Shown: piece after piece, positions 1 through 9,237 of the stretch
Layout: every line of letters begins with the position of its first letter
Position numbering within the stretch: the stretch's first letter is position 1
Assembly (NCBI GenBank): GCA_947476555.1
Contig: CANJRI010000022.1
Span: 1 to 33,702 of the forward strand
Direction of reading: 5' to 3'
Length of the DNA stretch: 33,702 nucleotides
Source of the DNA: Caulobacteraceae bacterium
Lineage (GTDB): Bacteria; Pseudomonadota; Alphaproteobacteria; Caulobacterales; Caulobacteraceae
Made by a program: the position numbers and the translations under genes
Notes under the pieces: generated by a model
Seen by the model: the letters and a program-made list of their open reading frames with translations, nothing else
What the model was told of the DNA's origin: nothing
Databases searched by the model: none

Positions 1-2024
<2,024 letters not shown>

Positions 2025-2035
2025 GACCAAGGATC

Positions 2036-2064
2036 GGGCGGCCACTTGCGTGGCCGCCCCTTCT
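2036..2064 (+). terminator. rho-independent-type terminator of acnA
   Basis: A perfect 10-bp stem (2036-2045 with 2050-2059) closed by the four-base loop TTGC lies 11 bases after the acnA stop and is followed by CTTCTC. The stem is strongly GC-rich. The U-tract is short, as often in high-GC genomes. Seen directly; termination itself is inferred. Confidence 0.75.
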
Positions 2065-2117
2065 CACGCCATGTTGAAATCTGGGCGCCGCGTAAACCCG
2101 GTTAAACACACCGAACC

Positions 2118-2825
2118 ATGCGGAAAGCCGCACTAAGTCTGATCCTTCTCTCCTGGCCGGCCGGCCTCTTATGGCCGACGGCGGCGCTCGCGCGTCCGCC
2201 GGTGCTGGTGGAACTGTATACGGCCCAAGGCTGTGGCCCCTGCGCCGAGGCGAACGCCTATGTGGGCAAGCTAGCGGAACGCCAGGGCGTGCTCGCCCTG
2301 ACCTTCCCGGTGGACTACTGGGACTACCTCGGCTGGGCCGACACCTTCGCCAGGCCCGAGTTCACCGCGCGCCAGAAGGCCTATGTGGCCCGCCTGAAAC
2401 TTCGTGAGCCCTACACCCCCCAGGTGGTCGTCGACGGCCTGGGCGAGGCGGCCGCCCTCAAGACCACCGAGGTCGACAAGCTGCTGAAGACCGCCGAGGC
2501 GGAGCGGATGAACCCGCCGGACATGGCGTTCATCGGACAGCGGCGGGTGGACGTCGGCGTCGGCCGCGTGCCCCGGGGCGGGGCCGAGGTCTGGCTGATC
2601 CGGTACGACCCGCGTGAGATCGAGGTGGCGGTCAAGGGCGGTGACAATCGCGGCGAGACGGTGATCCAGAGGAACGTGGTGCGTGAGATCCGCCGCCTCG
2701 GGGCCTGGCGCGGCCGCCCGCAGGCCTACCGGCTGGCGCCGGCCGCCGAAGATGGCCTCAAGAGCGTGGTGGTGGTGCAGCAGCCCCGGGGCGGGCGCGT
2801 GCTGGCGGTCGCCCAGCCCGGCTGA
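2118..2825 (+). CDS. DUF1223 secreted thioredoxin-like protein
   Basis: A 235-residue protein with a hydrophobic N-terminal signal (about residues 1-25, ending in an ALA cleavage-type motif), so probably periplasmic. The mature part begins with VELYTAQGCGPCAEAN, giving a CxxC pair at Cys39 and Cys42 in a thioredoxin-like position, followed by the DYWDYLGW motif typical of DUF1223. No enzyme activity is established for this family as far as I know; the CGPC motif suggests a thiol redox role, which is inference. It stands alone, downstream of the acnA terminator, and an intergenic stretch rich in inverted repeats follows. The ATG at 2118 is the only start that keeps the full signal peptide; no strong ribosome binding site is visible before it. 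Confidence 0.85.
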   Translation: MRKAALSLILLSWPAGLLWPTAALARPPVLVELYTAQGCGPCAEANAYVGKLAERQGVLALTFPVDYWDYLGWADTFARPEFTARQKAYVARLKLREPYTPQVVVDGLGEAAALKTTEVDKLLKTAEAERMNPPDMAFIGQRRVDVGVGRVPRGGAEVWLIRYDPREIEVAVKGGDNRGETVIQRNVVREIRRLGAWRGRPQAYRLAPAAEDGLKSVVVVQQPRGGRVLAVAQPG

Positions 2826-2893
2826 ACGCCAGATGCAAAACGGCCCGCGGGCGGGGGAGCGCCGCGCGGGCCTATGCTTGGAGAGAGCTAAGC

Positions 2894-2977
2894 GTCGGTT
2901 GACCAGTTCGCCGGCCCCGGGGGGGGGCTGGGGGGGGGCTGTTCAGGATCCAGGACCGTCGTACCTGGCCAACCGAC
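2894..2977. repeat. inverted repeat enclosing two nine-G runs
   Basis: Thirteen-base arms at 2894-2906 and 2965-2977 are inverted copies with one mismatch. The 58-base spacer contains nine G (2919-2927), CT, then nine G (2930-2938). A second, interleaved inverted pair lies just to the right: 2978-2988 with 3020-3030, ten of eleven bases. No gene overlaps it. It could be a folded RNA, a degenerate mobile element end pair, or a G-quadruplex-prone site. Confidence 0.5.
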
Positions 2978-3046
2978 AATGACTTTATCGAGGGGTCATC
3001 AGGCGGGCAGGGGACCGAAATAAGGTCATTTCGCGGCGAGGGCCCG

Positions 3047-3097
3047 CGAGCCTGTCCGGGTCGGGTGGAAACCACCTGAACCGGATAAACAGGCTCG
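3047..3097. repeat. extended imperfect hairpin
   Basis: Nine outer base pairs (3047-3055 with 3089-3097), four more (3056-3059 with 3081-3084) after a four-base bulge, a 4x4 internal loop, then GGTGG/CCACC (3064-3068 with 3072-3076) closed by AAA. The arm length is well beyond chance. Function unknown; it lies between the DUF1223 and DUF2794 genes. Confidence 0.55.
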
Positions 3098-3112
3098 TCA
3101 TCAAAAGCTTGG

Positions 3113-3158
3113 AGCGCATTCCGGGCGCAAAAGTGGAGCCACTTTTGCTGAACGCGCT
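3113..3158. repeat. palindromic intergenic element
   Basis: A perfect 10-bp arm pair (3127-3136 with 3139-3148) with only AG between the arms, framed by AGCGC/GCGCT (3113-3117 with 3154-3158). The order (GGAGCGC, CCGG, AAAAGTGG, CCACTTTT, GCGCT) resembles the dispersed palindromic intergenic elements I recall from alphaproteobacterial genomes; that family link is from memory and unproven. Its presence argues against starting the next gene upstream at the TTG at 3109. Confidence 0.5.
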
Positions 3159-3231
3159 TGAGTTCCCGGGCACGGTGGAGGCCGCAATTCCGGTGGCCGA
3201 TTCAGCCAGATTCGGCTTAGGCTCGGTGTCG

Positions 3232-3567
3232 ATGAGCTTTGACCCGAGCTATTCCGCGCCGCGCGGAGCGGGGGTTTTCTTCGAGCGGCGAGAACTCGAA
3301 CCCATCCTTCGCCTCTACGGGCGAATGGTCGCCGCGGGCGAATGGCGCGACTACGGGATGGACTCCCTGACCGAGGCGGCGGTGTTTTCCGTGTTCCGCC
3401 GCTCGGCCGAGGCCCCTCTCTATCGCATCGAGAAACGCCCGGCCCTGGCCCGTCGGCAGGGCGCCTGGGCGGTGGTCGGCCAGGGCGGCCATATCCTGCG
3501 CCGCGCGCACGAACTGGATCAGCTCTTAAGGTTCTTCGACAAGGGCCGCTTCAAGGTCGTGGATTAG
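3232..3567 (+). CDS. DUF2794 family protein
   Basis: A 111-residue cytoplasmic protein without signal or membrane segment. The stretch FFERRELEPILRLYGRMVA, then AGEWRDY, AVFSVFRRSAE and LYRIEKRP is characteristic of DUF2794, a small family I know mainly from alphaproteobacteria; no function is known to me. The ATG at 3232 gives the usual family length. An in-frame TTG at 3109 would add 41 residues, but these would run through a palindromic DNA element and look non-conserved, so I reject that start. Two GATTC sites lie just upstream (3199-3213). The gene is convergent with the Bax-inhibitor-1 gene, with a terminator between them. Confidence 0.8.
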   Translation: MSFDPSYSAPRGAGVFFERRELEPILRLYGRMVAAGEWRDYGMDSLTEAAVFSVFRRSAEAPLYRIEKRPALARRQGAWAVVGQGGHILRRAHELDQLLRFFDKGRFKVVD

Positions 3568-3570
3568 GCA

Positions 3571-3597
3571 AAGAAAAAGCCCCGGCGTTTCCGCCGG
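3571..3597 (-). terminator. rho-independent terminator of the Bax-inhibitor-1 gene
   Basis: Read on the reverse strand, CCGGCG (3597-3592), a GAAA tetraloop and CGCCGG (3587-3582) are followed by GGCTTTTTCTTT. The six-pair stem with a T-rich tail is a textbook terminator lying 27 bases beyond the stop at 3625. Confidence 0.75.
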
Positions 3598-3624
3598 CCC
3601 GGATCGCTCGATCCTGCGGGTCGC

Positions 3625-4389
3625 TTAGCGGCGGTCGCCGAACAGGCGCAGCAGGAACATGAACAGGTTGATGAAGTCGAGGTAGAGGCTGAGGGCGCCG
3701 TAGTTGGTGGCCACGCCCATGGCGGCTTCGTTACCGCCCAGCTGGTAGTAGGTCATCTTCAGGCGCTGAGTGTCGTAGGCGATGAGGCCCGCGAAGATCA
3801 GCACGCCCAGAACGCTGATGAGGAAGCTCATCATCGAGTTCATCAGGAAGATGTTGACGATGGAGGCGACCATGATCCCGATCAGCCCGACCATCAGGAA
3901 GCTGCCGAAGCCGGTCAGGTCCTTCTTGGTGGTGTAGCCGATCAAGCTCAGGCCACCGAAGGCGGTCGCGGTGATCAGGAAGGTCGAGAAGATCGAGGCG
4001 CCCGTGTACATCAGGGTGATCGCCCCGAGGCTCGCGCCCATCAGGGCCACCACCGCCCAGTAATAGATGCCGGAGGTCTTGGGGGTGGCGTTCTTCATCC
4101 CGAAGGCGCCGAACAGGATCAGCGCCAGGGGGCCGAAGGCGACCACGTAGCCGAGCGGCTGGTAGCCGGCCAGGACCTCGACGCCGTCGGCGCGGACCGC
4201 CGTGCGGTAGAGGAGCTGTTGGACCACCTCCACCTGGCCGGTGACGAAGGCCATGACGGCGGAGACGACCAGGCCGAGCGCCACCTTGTTGTAGACGCCG
4301 AGCATGAAGCTGCGCAGGCCCGCGTCCACCGACATGTCGGCGCGATCCGCGGGGATCGAGCGCGCGTAGCCGCGGTTGAAGTCGCTCAT
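3625..4389 (-). CDS. Bax inhibitor-1/YccA family membrane protein
   Basis: A 254-residue inner-membrane protein with about seven hydrophobic segments. The N-terminal part (SVDAGLRSFMLGVYNKVALG) and the later LIAYDTQRLKMTYYQLGG and GALSLYLDFINLFMFLLRL are clear BI-1 family signatures. Bacterial relatives (YccA, YetJ) are linked to proton/calcium leak and to FtsH protease control; which applies here cannot be told. I place the start at 4389, because MSDFNRGYARS is preceded by AAAGGG at a normal distance; an in-frame ATG at 4413 lacks this support. It is transcribed alone, divergent from thpR, with a candidate promoter at 4437-4465 and a terminator after the stop. Confidence 0.92.
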   Translation of the reverse strand: MSDFNRGYARSIPADRADMSVDAGLRSFMLGVYNKVALGLVVSAVMAFVTGQVEVVQQLLYRTAVRADGVEVLAGYQPLGYVVAFGPLALILFGAFGMKNATPKTSGIYYWAVVALMGASLGAITLMYTGASIFSTFLITATAFGGLSLIGYTTKKDLTGFGSFLMVGLIGIMVASIVNIFLMNSMMSFLISVLGVLIFAGLIAYDTQRLKMTYYQLGGNEAAMGVATNYGALSLYLDFINLFMFLLRLFGDRR

Positions 4390-4436
4390 GAGAGCAAAGC
4401 CCTTTCGATTCACGCCCGCCAGTCGGACGCACGCGA

Positions 4437-4465
4437 AATATCGTTTTGCACGCCACCTTTAGCAA
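4437..4465 (-). promoter_or_regulatory. candidate promoter of the Bax-inhibitor-1 gene
   Basis: On the reverse strand TTGCTA (4465-4460), a 17-base spacer and GATATT (4442-4437) lie about 50 bases before the ATG. Each box matches four of six positions of the sigma-70 consensus. The match is moderate and untested. Confidence 0.35.
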
Positions 4466-4505
4466 GGCCCTGCCGCGAGAAGGTTGAACAGTTTATGGAG
4501 GGCGG

Positions 4506-5042
4506 GTGATCCGCCTGTTCGCAGCCCTCGCCATTCCGCCCGAGATCGGCGGCGCGCTGCAGGCGCGCCAGACCGGGATCGAGGGCGCGCGCTGGAGGCC
4601 GCTGGAGGCCCTGCACGTCACCCTGCGGTTCTATGGCGACGTGCGGGAGGACATGGCCCGCGACCTGGACGCCGAGCTCACCACAATCGCCCAACGACCC
4701 TTCGAGATCGCCCTGGCGGGGGCCGGCGCCTTCCAGGACGGCCAGGACATCCACGCGGTCTGGGCGGGCGTGGCGGAAAGCGAACCGCTACGGCGGCTGG
4801 CCGGCGCCTGCGAGAGCGCGGCCCGGCGGGCCGGCCTGACGCCCGACCGGCGCAACTACAAGCCGCACGTCACCCTGGCCTATCTGAAACGGCCCGATCC
4901 AAGCCAGGTGGCGGCCTGGATCCAGGCCAACAACCTGCTGCGGTCCCCGCCGATATGGGTGGACCGCTTCACCCTGTTCTCAAGCGTGCTGGCGAAGGAT
5001 GGGTCGTACTATATCGCCGAGGCCGAATACCCGCTGGGCTAG
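4506..5042 (+). CDS. thpR: RNA 2',3'-cyclic phosphodiesterase (2'-5' RNA ligase family)
   Basis: A 178-residue member of the 2H phosphoesterase superfamily. Both catalytic HxTx motifs are present and well spaced: HVTL at His37 and HVTL at His121. The family opens 2',3'-cyclic phosphates to 2'-phosphates and can reversibly join tRNA halves in vitro; the cellular role is uncertain. The start is GTG at 4506, supported by the purine-rich GGAGGGCGG directly upstream and by the conserved opening IRLFAALAIPPEI. The TAG stop overlaps that of the convergent DUF2237 gene by four bases (CTAG). Confidence 0.92.
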   Translation: MIRLFAALAIPPEIGGALQARQTGIEGARWRPLEALHVTLRFYGDVREDMARDLDAELTTIAQRPFEIALAGAGAFQDGQDIHAVWAGVAESEPLRRLAGACESAARRAGLTPDRRNYKPHVTLAYLKRPDPSQVAAWIQANNLLRSPPIWVDRFTLFSSVLAKDGSYYIAEAEYPLG

Positions 5043-5431
5043 GCCTTGACCGCGTGGTCCTTGAGCACGCCCAGCGGGACGATCGCCAGGGTCTCCTCGT
5101 GGGTGGCCTCGAGCACCAGCTGGGGGGCGGCGCCGGCGTCCAGGGCCTCCTTCCAGCGCGGGGCGCAGAGGCACCAGCGGTCGCCGGGCTCCAGGCCCTT
5201 GAACTCCAGTTCCGGGCGCGGGGTGGAGAGGTCGTTCCCCACCGATTTGGAGTATTCCAGGAACTCGGCGGTCATCACCGCGCAGACGGTGTGCATGCCC
5301 ATGTCGTGCGGGCCGGTCTCGCAGCAGCCGTTGCGGAAGAAGCCGGTGACGGGATCCACCGAGCAGGGCTGCAGCTCGGAGCCCAGGACGTTCTGGGCGC
5401 TGGGGTCGTAGCGGATCGGACGAGTCGCCAT
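5039..5431 (-). CDS. DUF2237 family protein
   Basis: A 130-residue soluble protein strongly matching DUF2237: NVLGSELQPCSVDPVTGF, NGCCETGPHDMGMHTVCAVM, FLEYSKSVGNDLSTPRPE, GDRWCLCAPRW and LEATHEETLAIVPL. It is cysteine-rich (the GCC pair, TVCAVM and CLC), and these cysteines are conserved in the family as I recall. No function is known to me. The gene is convergent with thpR, sharing CTAG at the stops, and divergent from the CitE-like gene. Confidence 0.92.
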   Translation of the reverse strand: MATRPIRYDPSAQNVLGSELQPCSVDPVTGFFRNGCCETGPHDMGMHTVCAVMTAEFLEYSKSVGNDLSTPRPELEFKGLEPGDRWCLCAPRWKEALDAGAAPQLVLEATHEETLAIVPLGVLKDHAVKA

Positions 5432-5484
5432 CGGCCCATCCTAAACGCTAAGAGTGGGCCCACGCCACGGGGAGCTCCGCATTC

Positions 5485-6354
5485 ATGACCGCCGTACGCC
5501 CGCGTCGTAGCCTGCTGTTCTTCCCGGCCTCCAACGCTCGCGCCATCGAGAAGGCGAAGACCCTGCCCTGCGACGGGGTGATCTTCGACCTGGAGGATGC
5601 GGTGGGTCCGGACGCCAAGGACCAGGCCCGCGAGCAGGCCGCCGCGGCCATCCGGGCGGGCGGTTTCGGACCGCGGGAGGTTGTGGTGCGGATCAACGGC
5701 CTGGACACCCCCTGGTGGGAGGCCGACCTCGCGGCGGCGGCGCAAGCCGGCGCGGACGCCATCCTGGTCCCCAAGGTGTCGAAGATGGAGGACATCGGCG
5801 CCTGTTCCGCGCGGCTGAAGGGCCGGGCGCGGCTGTGGGCGATGATCGAGACCTGCCAGGCGCTCCTGCGCCTGGATGAGCTGGGCGCGGCGTCGGCCCA
5901 GGGCGGCCTGGATGTCTGGGTGGTAGGGCCGAACGACCTGGCCAAGGAAATGCGTTGCCGGCCCGGCCCGGACCGCTGGCCGCTGATCCCGGCCCTGGCG
6001 TCCGTCGTGATCGCGGCGCGGGCGCACGGTCTGGCGGTGGTGGACGGGGTCTATAACGACTTCGCCGACGTCGAAGGGTTCGCCAGGCAGTGCCGGCAGG
6101 GCGCCGACCTCGGCTTCGACGGCAAGAGCCTGATCCATCCCAGCCAGGCGCCGATCGCCAACGCCGCCTTCTCGCCCGACCCCGAGGCGATCGCCTGGGC
6201 CCGGACCATCGCCGCCGCCTACGACCTGCCTGAGAACGCCGGCCGGGGGGCGATCCCGGTTGAAGGCCGGATGGTCGAACGCCTGCATCTGGAGGATGCT
6301 TTGCGAATCATCGCGGTGGCCGACGCCATCGCAGCCCGTGAGGAGGGGGGATGA
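5485..6354 (+). CDS. CitE-like acyl-CoA lyase (HpcH/HpaI aldolase family)
   Basis: A 289-residue TIM-barrel enzyme of the citrate lyase beta / malyl-CoA lyase group. Visible signatures are [10 protein letters not shown] at the N-terminus, the metal-site motif FDLEDAV (residues 34-40), ILVPKV, a MIET motif containing an acidic metal ligand, [10 protein letters not shown] and [12 protein letters not shown]. CitD and CitF partners of citrate lyase are absent nearby, so a stand-alone lyase or thioesterase acting on malyl-CoA or methylmalyl-CoA-like substrates is more likely; the substrate cannot be read from sequence. A GGGGAG-type ribosome binding site supports the ATG at 5485. Its TGA overlaps the ATG of the next gene (ATGA), indicating translational coupling. 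Confidence 0.88.
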   Translation: MTAVRPRRSLLFFPASNARAIEKAKTLPCDGVIFDLEDAVGPDAKDQAREQAAAAIRAGGFGPREVVVRINGLDTPWWEADLAAAAQAGADAILVPKVSKMEDIGACSARLKGRARLWAMIETCQALLRLDELGAASAQGGLDVWVVGPNDLAKEMRCRPGPDRWPLIPALASVVIAARAHGLAVVDGVYNDFADVEGFARQCRQGADLGFDGKSLIHPSQAPIANAAFSPDPEAIAWARTIAAAYDLPENAGRGAIPVEGRMVERLHLEDALRIIAVADAIAAREEGG

Positions 6355-6959
6355 GGTTCACAACGGCTCTGATCGCCTCGCTCCTCGCCGGCGTCTGCAC
6401 GCCGGGCTTCGCCCAGGCGCCGGCCGATCCCATCGCCGAGCTGCTGCAGCGCCGGGCGGCGGACCCGGAGGCGGAGACCGCGCCCGCCCCGTCCGACCCG
6501 AGCCTGCCGCGCGCGCCGGAGCCCTACGCGGCCCCCGCCGGCCCGACGGTCCCGGTGTTCATCGACGACGCCGCCCGAGCGCCGGAGACCCAGCCCACCG
6601 CCGGAGACCTGGCCTACGAAGCCCGGGTGCGCGCCTCCAGCGCCTCGGCCGAGCGTATCCACGGCCCGCTCGAAGGCGGCTGGACCCTGGCGGCCGGGGC
6701 CGCCGACCTTTACGCCTTCGAACTGGCGGATCGCGGCGAAGCGGGCGTCCAGGGCGCCTGGCGGGACCTGGCCAAACGCGGCGCGCTGGAGGGCTCGGGG
6801 TTCATCGACCAGGTCGAACGCGTGGGGACCCAGGTGACCTTGCGATTCGACGGCGGCCGGCGGGTCGCGCGGCTGCAGGACGGCGGCGGCGGCGCCTGGA
6901 GCGGCCAGCTGGAAGAGGGCGGCCAGGTCCAGCGCGTGGTCCTGCGCCGGAAACGCTAG
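6351..6959 (+). CDS. secreted protein of unknown function
   Basis: A 202-residue protein that begins with a good signal peptide ([14 protein letters not shown], ending GFAQA around residue 22), so probably periplasmic. A proline- and alanine-rich, likely unfolded region (about 23-85) follows. The C-terminal half (about 86-202) has alternating hydrophobic and polar residues with [19 protein letters not shown] and repeated Gly, suggesting a small beta-rich domain. I do not recognise a family. It is coupled to the CitE-like gene by an ATGA overlap and converges with the HIT gene, sharing CTAG. Codon use resembles the neighbours, so it looks like a resident gene. Confidence 0.8.
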   Translation: MRFTTALIASLLAGVCTPGFAQAPADPIAELLQRRAADPEAETAPAPSDPSLPRAPEPYAAPAGPTVPVFIDDAARAPETQPTAGDLAYEARVRASSASAERIHGPLEGGWTLAAGAADLYAFELADRGEAGVQGAWRDLAKRGALEGSGFIDQVERVGTQVTLRFDGGRRVARLQDGGGGAWSGQLEEGGQVQRVVLRRKR

Positions 6960-7375
6960 AGGCCGAGAGCGGCTTTCGCGGCGGCGGTCGCCGCCGCCAG
7001 GTCCTCGGGACCATAGGCCTCAGCCTCGCCGAATCCCCAGACCGGTCCCGGCCAGGCCGGATCGTCCGGCCCCCGGCCGACCACATGGACGTGCAGCTGG
7101 GGGGTGATGTTGCCAAGCTGGCCGACGTTGATCTTGCCGGACGGCCGGCCGATCGCCTGGCCCACAGCCCGGACGGCGTCCGAGGCCAGGACGATCTCTT
7201 CCATCAGCTGGGCGCGGGCGGCGGACGAAAGGTCCTCCAGCTCCCGGGCGCCGGCCAGCCGGGGGATCAGGACGATCCAGGCGAAGCGGGCGTCGGCGTG
7301 CAGCCGGACGTGGCTGAGCGGCAGTTCGCCGAGCGCCTCGGAGGTCTTCAGGAAGGCCGGATCGATCTGAGCCAT
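6956..7375 (-). CDS. HIT family hydrolase
   Basis: A 139-residue histidine-triad protein. The active-site strand reads [12 protein letters not shown]: the first His of the usual HxHxHxx triad is Gln93 while His95 and His97 remain, as in many bacterial HIT proteins of this subgroup. [10 protein letters not shown] and the INVGQLGN stretch match the nucleotide-binding fold. Likely a nucleoside mono- or diphosphate hydrolase/transferase; the substrate is unknown. The start at 7375 ([10 protein letters not shown]) is chosen because the longer in-frame N-terminus to 7435 is arginine-rich and runs into the mdh promoter region. It is divergent from mdh, with a tandem TGCGGCAT repeat at 7390-7405 between them. 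Confidence 0.9.
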   Translation of the reverse strand: MAQIDPAFLKTSEALGELPLSHVRLHADARFAWIVLIPRLAGARELEDLSSAARAQLMEEIVLASDAVRAVGQAIGRPSGKINVGQLGNITPQLHVHVVGRGPDDPAWPGPVWGFGEAEAYGPEDLAAATAAAKAALGL

Positions 7376-7459
7376 GGCCGGGTCGCGTCTGCGGCATTGC
7401 GGCATCGCCGTCAATCGACTAGCAACCGCTCGCATTCATTGAAGCGAAGGAGCAGTCCC

Positions 7460-8443
7460 ATGGCGAAGAAGCCTATCCGCGTGGCCGTCACCGGAGCCGC
7501 CGGCAACATCGGCTACGCCCTCCTCTTCCGCATCGCCTCGGGCGCCATGCTGGGCCCGGACCAGCCGGTCATCCTGCAGCTGCTGGAGATCCCGGTCGAA
7601 GGTCCCCAGAAGGCCCTGAAGGGCGTGGCGATGGAACTGGACGACTGCGCCTTCCCGCTGCTGCAGGACATGATCCTCACCGGCGACCCTGACGTGGCGT
7701 TCAAAGATGCAAGCTGGTGCCTGCTGGTGGGCTCCAAGCCCCGCGGTCCCGGGATGGAGCGCGCCGACCTCTTGAAGGACAACGGCAAGATCTTCATCGC
7801 CCAGGGCCAGTCGATCGACCGCGTGGCCGCCGACGACGCGCGCATCGCGGTGGTGGGCAACCCGTGCAACACCAATGTGATGATCGCCGCCAATCAGGCC
7901 AAGCGCCTGCCGAAGGACCGCTTCACCGCCATGGTGCGCCTGGACGAGAACCGCGGCCGGGCCCAGCTGGCCAAGAAGGCCGGCGTCTCGGTGAACGACG
8001 TCACCGACCTGTTCATCTACGGCAACCACTCGCCGACCATGTTCGCCGATTTCACCCACGCCAAGATTGGCGGCAAGCCGGCCGCCGAGGTGATCGGCGA
8101 CGAGGCCTGGCTGAAGAACGAATATCTGCCCACCGTCGGCAAGCGCGGCGCGGCGATCATCGAGGCCCGTGGCCAGAGCTCGGCGGCCTCGGCGGCCGGC
8201 GCCCTGATCGACCACGTCCGCGACCTGACCACCCCGGGCAAGGTCCACTCGGTGGCGATCAATAGCGAAGGCCGCTACGGCTTCGCCGAAGGCGTCTGGG
8301 CAGGGATGCCGGTGCGCACCACCGAGAGCGGCTACGACGTCATCGAGTCCTACGCCATGGACGACTTCGCCAAGTCGAAGATCGCCATCACCAACGACGA
8401 GCTGGTGGGCGAGCGCGAGACCGTGAAGGACCTGCTGGCCTAA
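7460..8443 (+). CDS. mdh: malate dehydrogenase, plant-cytosolic/Thermus-like type
   Basis: Oxidises malate to oxaloacetate with NAD in the TCA cycle; cytoplasmic, 327 residues. The NAD site is [16 protein letters not shown] (11-26), followed by QLLEIP, the substrate arginines Arg95, Arg101 and Arg165, GNPCNTN (133-139), the Asp162-His190 catalytic pair (RLDENR and YGNHS) and [10 protein letters not shown]. These features, especially LLEIP and GNHSPTMF, mark the branch containing Thermus and plant cytosolic enzymes, not the lactate-dehydrogenase-like MDH I would expect in most alphaproteobacteria. GAAGGAG stands seven bases before the ATG. An upstream extension of this frame across the HIT gene is spurious. 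The TCA operon sucC onward lies 4.2 kb downstream. The 3' end nearly abuts a convergent LprI-like gene. Confidence 0.95.
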   Translation: MAKKPIRVAVTGAAGNIGYALLFRIASGAMLGPDQPVILQLLEIPVEGPQKALKGVAMELDDCAFPLLQDMILTGDPDVAFKDASWCLLVGSKPRGPGMERADLLKDNGKIFIAQGQSIDRVAADDARIAVVGNPCNTNVMIAANQAKRLPKDRFTAMVRLDENRGRAQLAKKAGVSVNDVTDLFIYGNHSPTMFADFTHAKIGGKPAAEVIGDEAWLKNEYLPTVGKRGAAIIEARGQSSAASAAGALIDHVRDLTTPGKVHSVAINSEGRYGFAEGVWAGMPVRTTESGYDVIESYAMDDFAKSKIAITNDELVGERETVKDLLA

Positions 8444-8447
8444 CCGA

Positions 8448-9152
8448 CTAACCCAAGTCCTCGGCCAGCGCGTCCAGCTCCTGGATGCGCTGGCGATACA
8501 CGCTGGCGACGGCGCCGGGGGAATGACGCGCGGCGTCCTCGCGGATCTCCAGCCAGTCGTCCTGTTCGGCCCGCAGTTCGCGGAACGGCACGCCGGCCCT
8601 CAGGGCCCGGTCAAAGGCGCTGGCCAGGCGCCGGTCCAGCCGGGCCAGCTCCCGGTCGCCGCAGACCAGGCTCTCGGACTGGGTCCGCGCGTAGCGACAA
8701 TTGAAGCTCGGATCGGCGCTGGCCCGCTGGCGGACGACCACCGGCATGTCCGGTTCCGGCTCCACCTCCACCATGGACGGAAGCAGGGCGGGCGATGGCC
8801 GGGCGTTGGCGGCGACCTGCGCCGCGCGGGCCATGTCGGCCGGTAGGACCTCAAGCTTGCCGACCGGCTCGGGCACGGGCTCCGGCCGGACCTCGGCGAC
8901 TTCGATGGGCATCGTCCGGGTCGTGACCTTGGGCGCGGGGGGCTCGCCGAGGTCGGGGCGGGCCACGAGGCCCAACACCGCCCCTGTGACCACCGCCGCC
9001 ACGACGCCGCCGATCAGCACCAGGCGGGAGACCTCCCGGCGCGGCGGCCCATCGGGCCGTGGCGGCAATTCGATCCGCTCCCAGGTCGGCCTATCATGAC
9101 GACTGGGCTCGCCGACGCCGCTGGCGGGTCGTTCGGGCGTATCGATGTTCAT
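8448..9152 (-). CDS. membrane-anchored LprI-like protein, shorter paralogue
   Basis: A 234-residue bitopic protein: polar, proline-rich cytoplasmic N-terminus (1-43), one membrane helix (about 44-65), a proline-rich periplasmic linker, and a C-terminal domain (about 148-230) with Cys152 and Cys164 followed by GDRELARLDRRLASAFDRAL and EQDDWLEIRE. That pattern matches the LprI / DUF1311 lysozyme-inhibitor-like family. The two cysteines probably form a disulfide. Start at 9152 (MNIDTPER) is preferred over an in-frame upstream ATG at 9188. The gene follows its longer paralogue on the same strand after 85 bases and is convergent with mdh. Lysozyme inhibition is only a family-level suggestion. Confidence 0.8.
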   Translation of the reverse strand: MNIDTPERPASGVGEPSRHDRPTWERIELPPRPDGPPRREVSRLVLIGGVVAAVVTGAVLGLVARPDLGEPPAPKVTTRTMPIEVAEVRPEPVPEPVGKLEVLPADMARAAQVAANARPSPALLPSMVEVEPEPDMPVVVRQRASADPSFNCRYARTQSESLVCGDRELARLDRRLASAFDRALRAGVPFRELRAEQDDWLEIREDAARHSPGAVASVYRQRIQELDALAEDLG

Positions 9153-9237
9153 GGGCGAAGACTCGCTGCCGGCGTACCCCGACGCCACAACCGCCGGGCG
9201 GGGGTGGCGGTTTCAAGGCGCAGGGCCCGAACGCGCT

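Noticed and set aside
3109..3231. TTG-initiated N-terminal extension of the DUF2794 protein
   Set aside because: The added residues encode a palindromic DNA element; the ATG at 3232 gives the family length.
7390..7405. Tandem TGCGGCAT repeat between the HIT gene and mdh
   Set aside because: Two copies of eight bases are too little to assign a function, though they could be an operator.
6260..7459. In-frame extension of malate dehydrogenase to 727 residues
   Set aside because: It crosses the secreted-protein and HIT genes; the family start and a GAAGGAG box fix the ATG at 7460.
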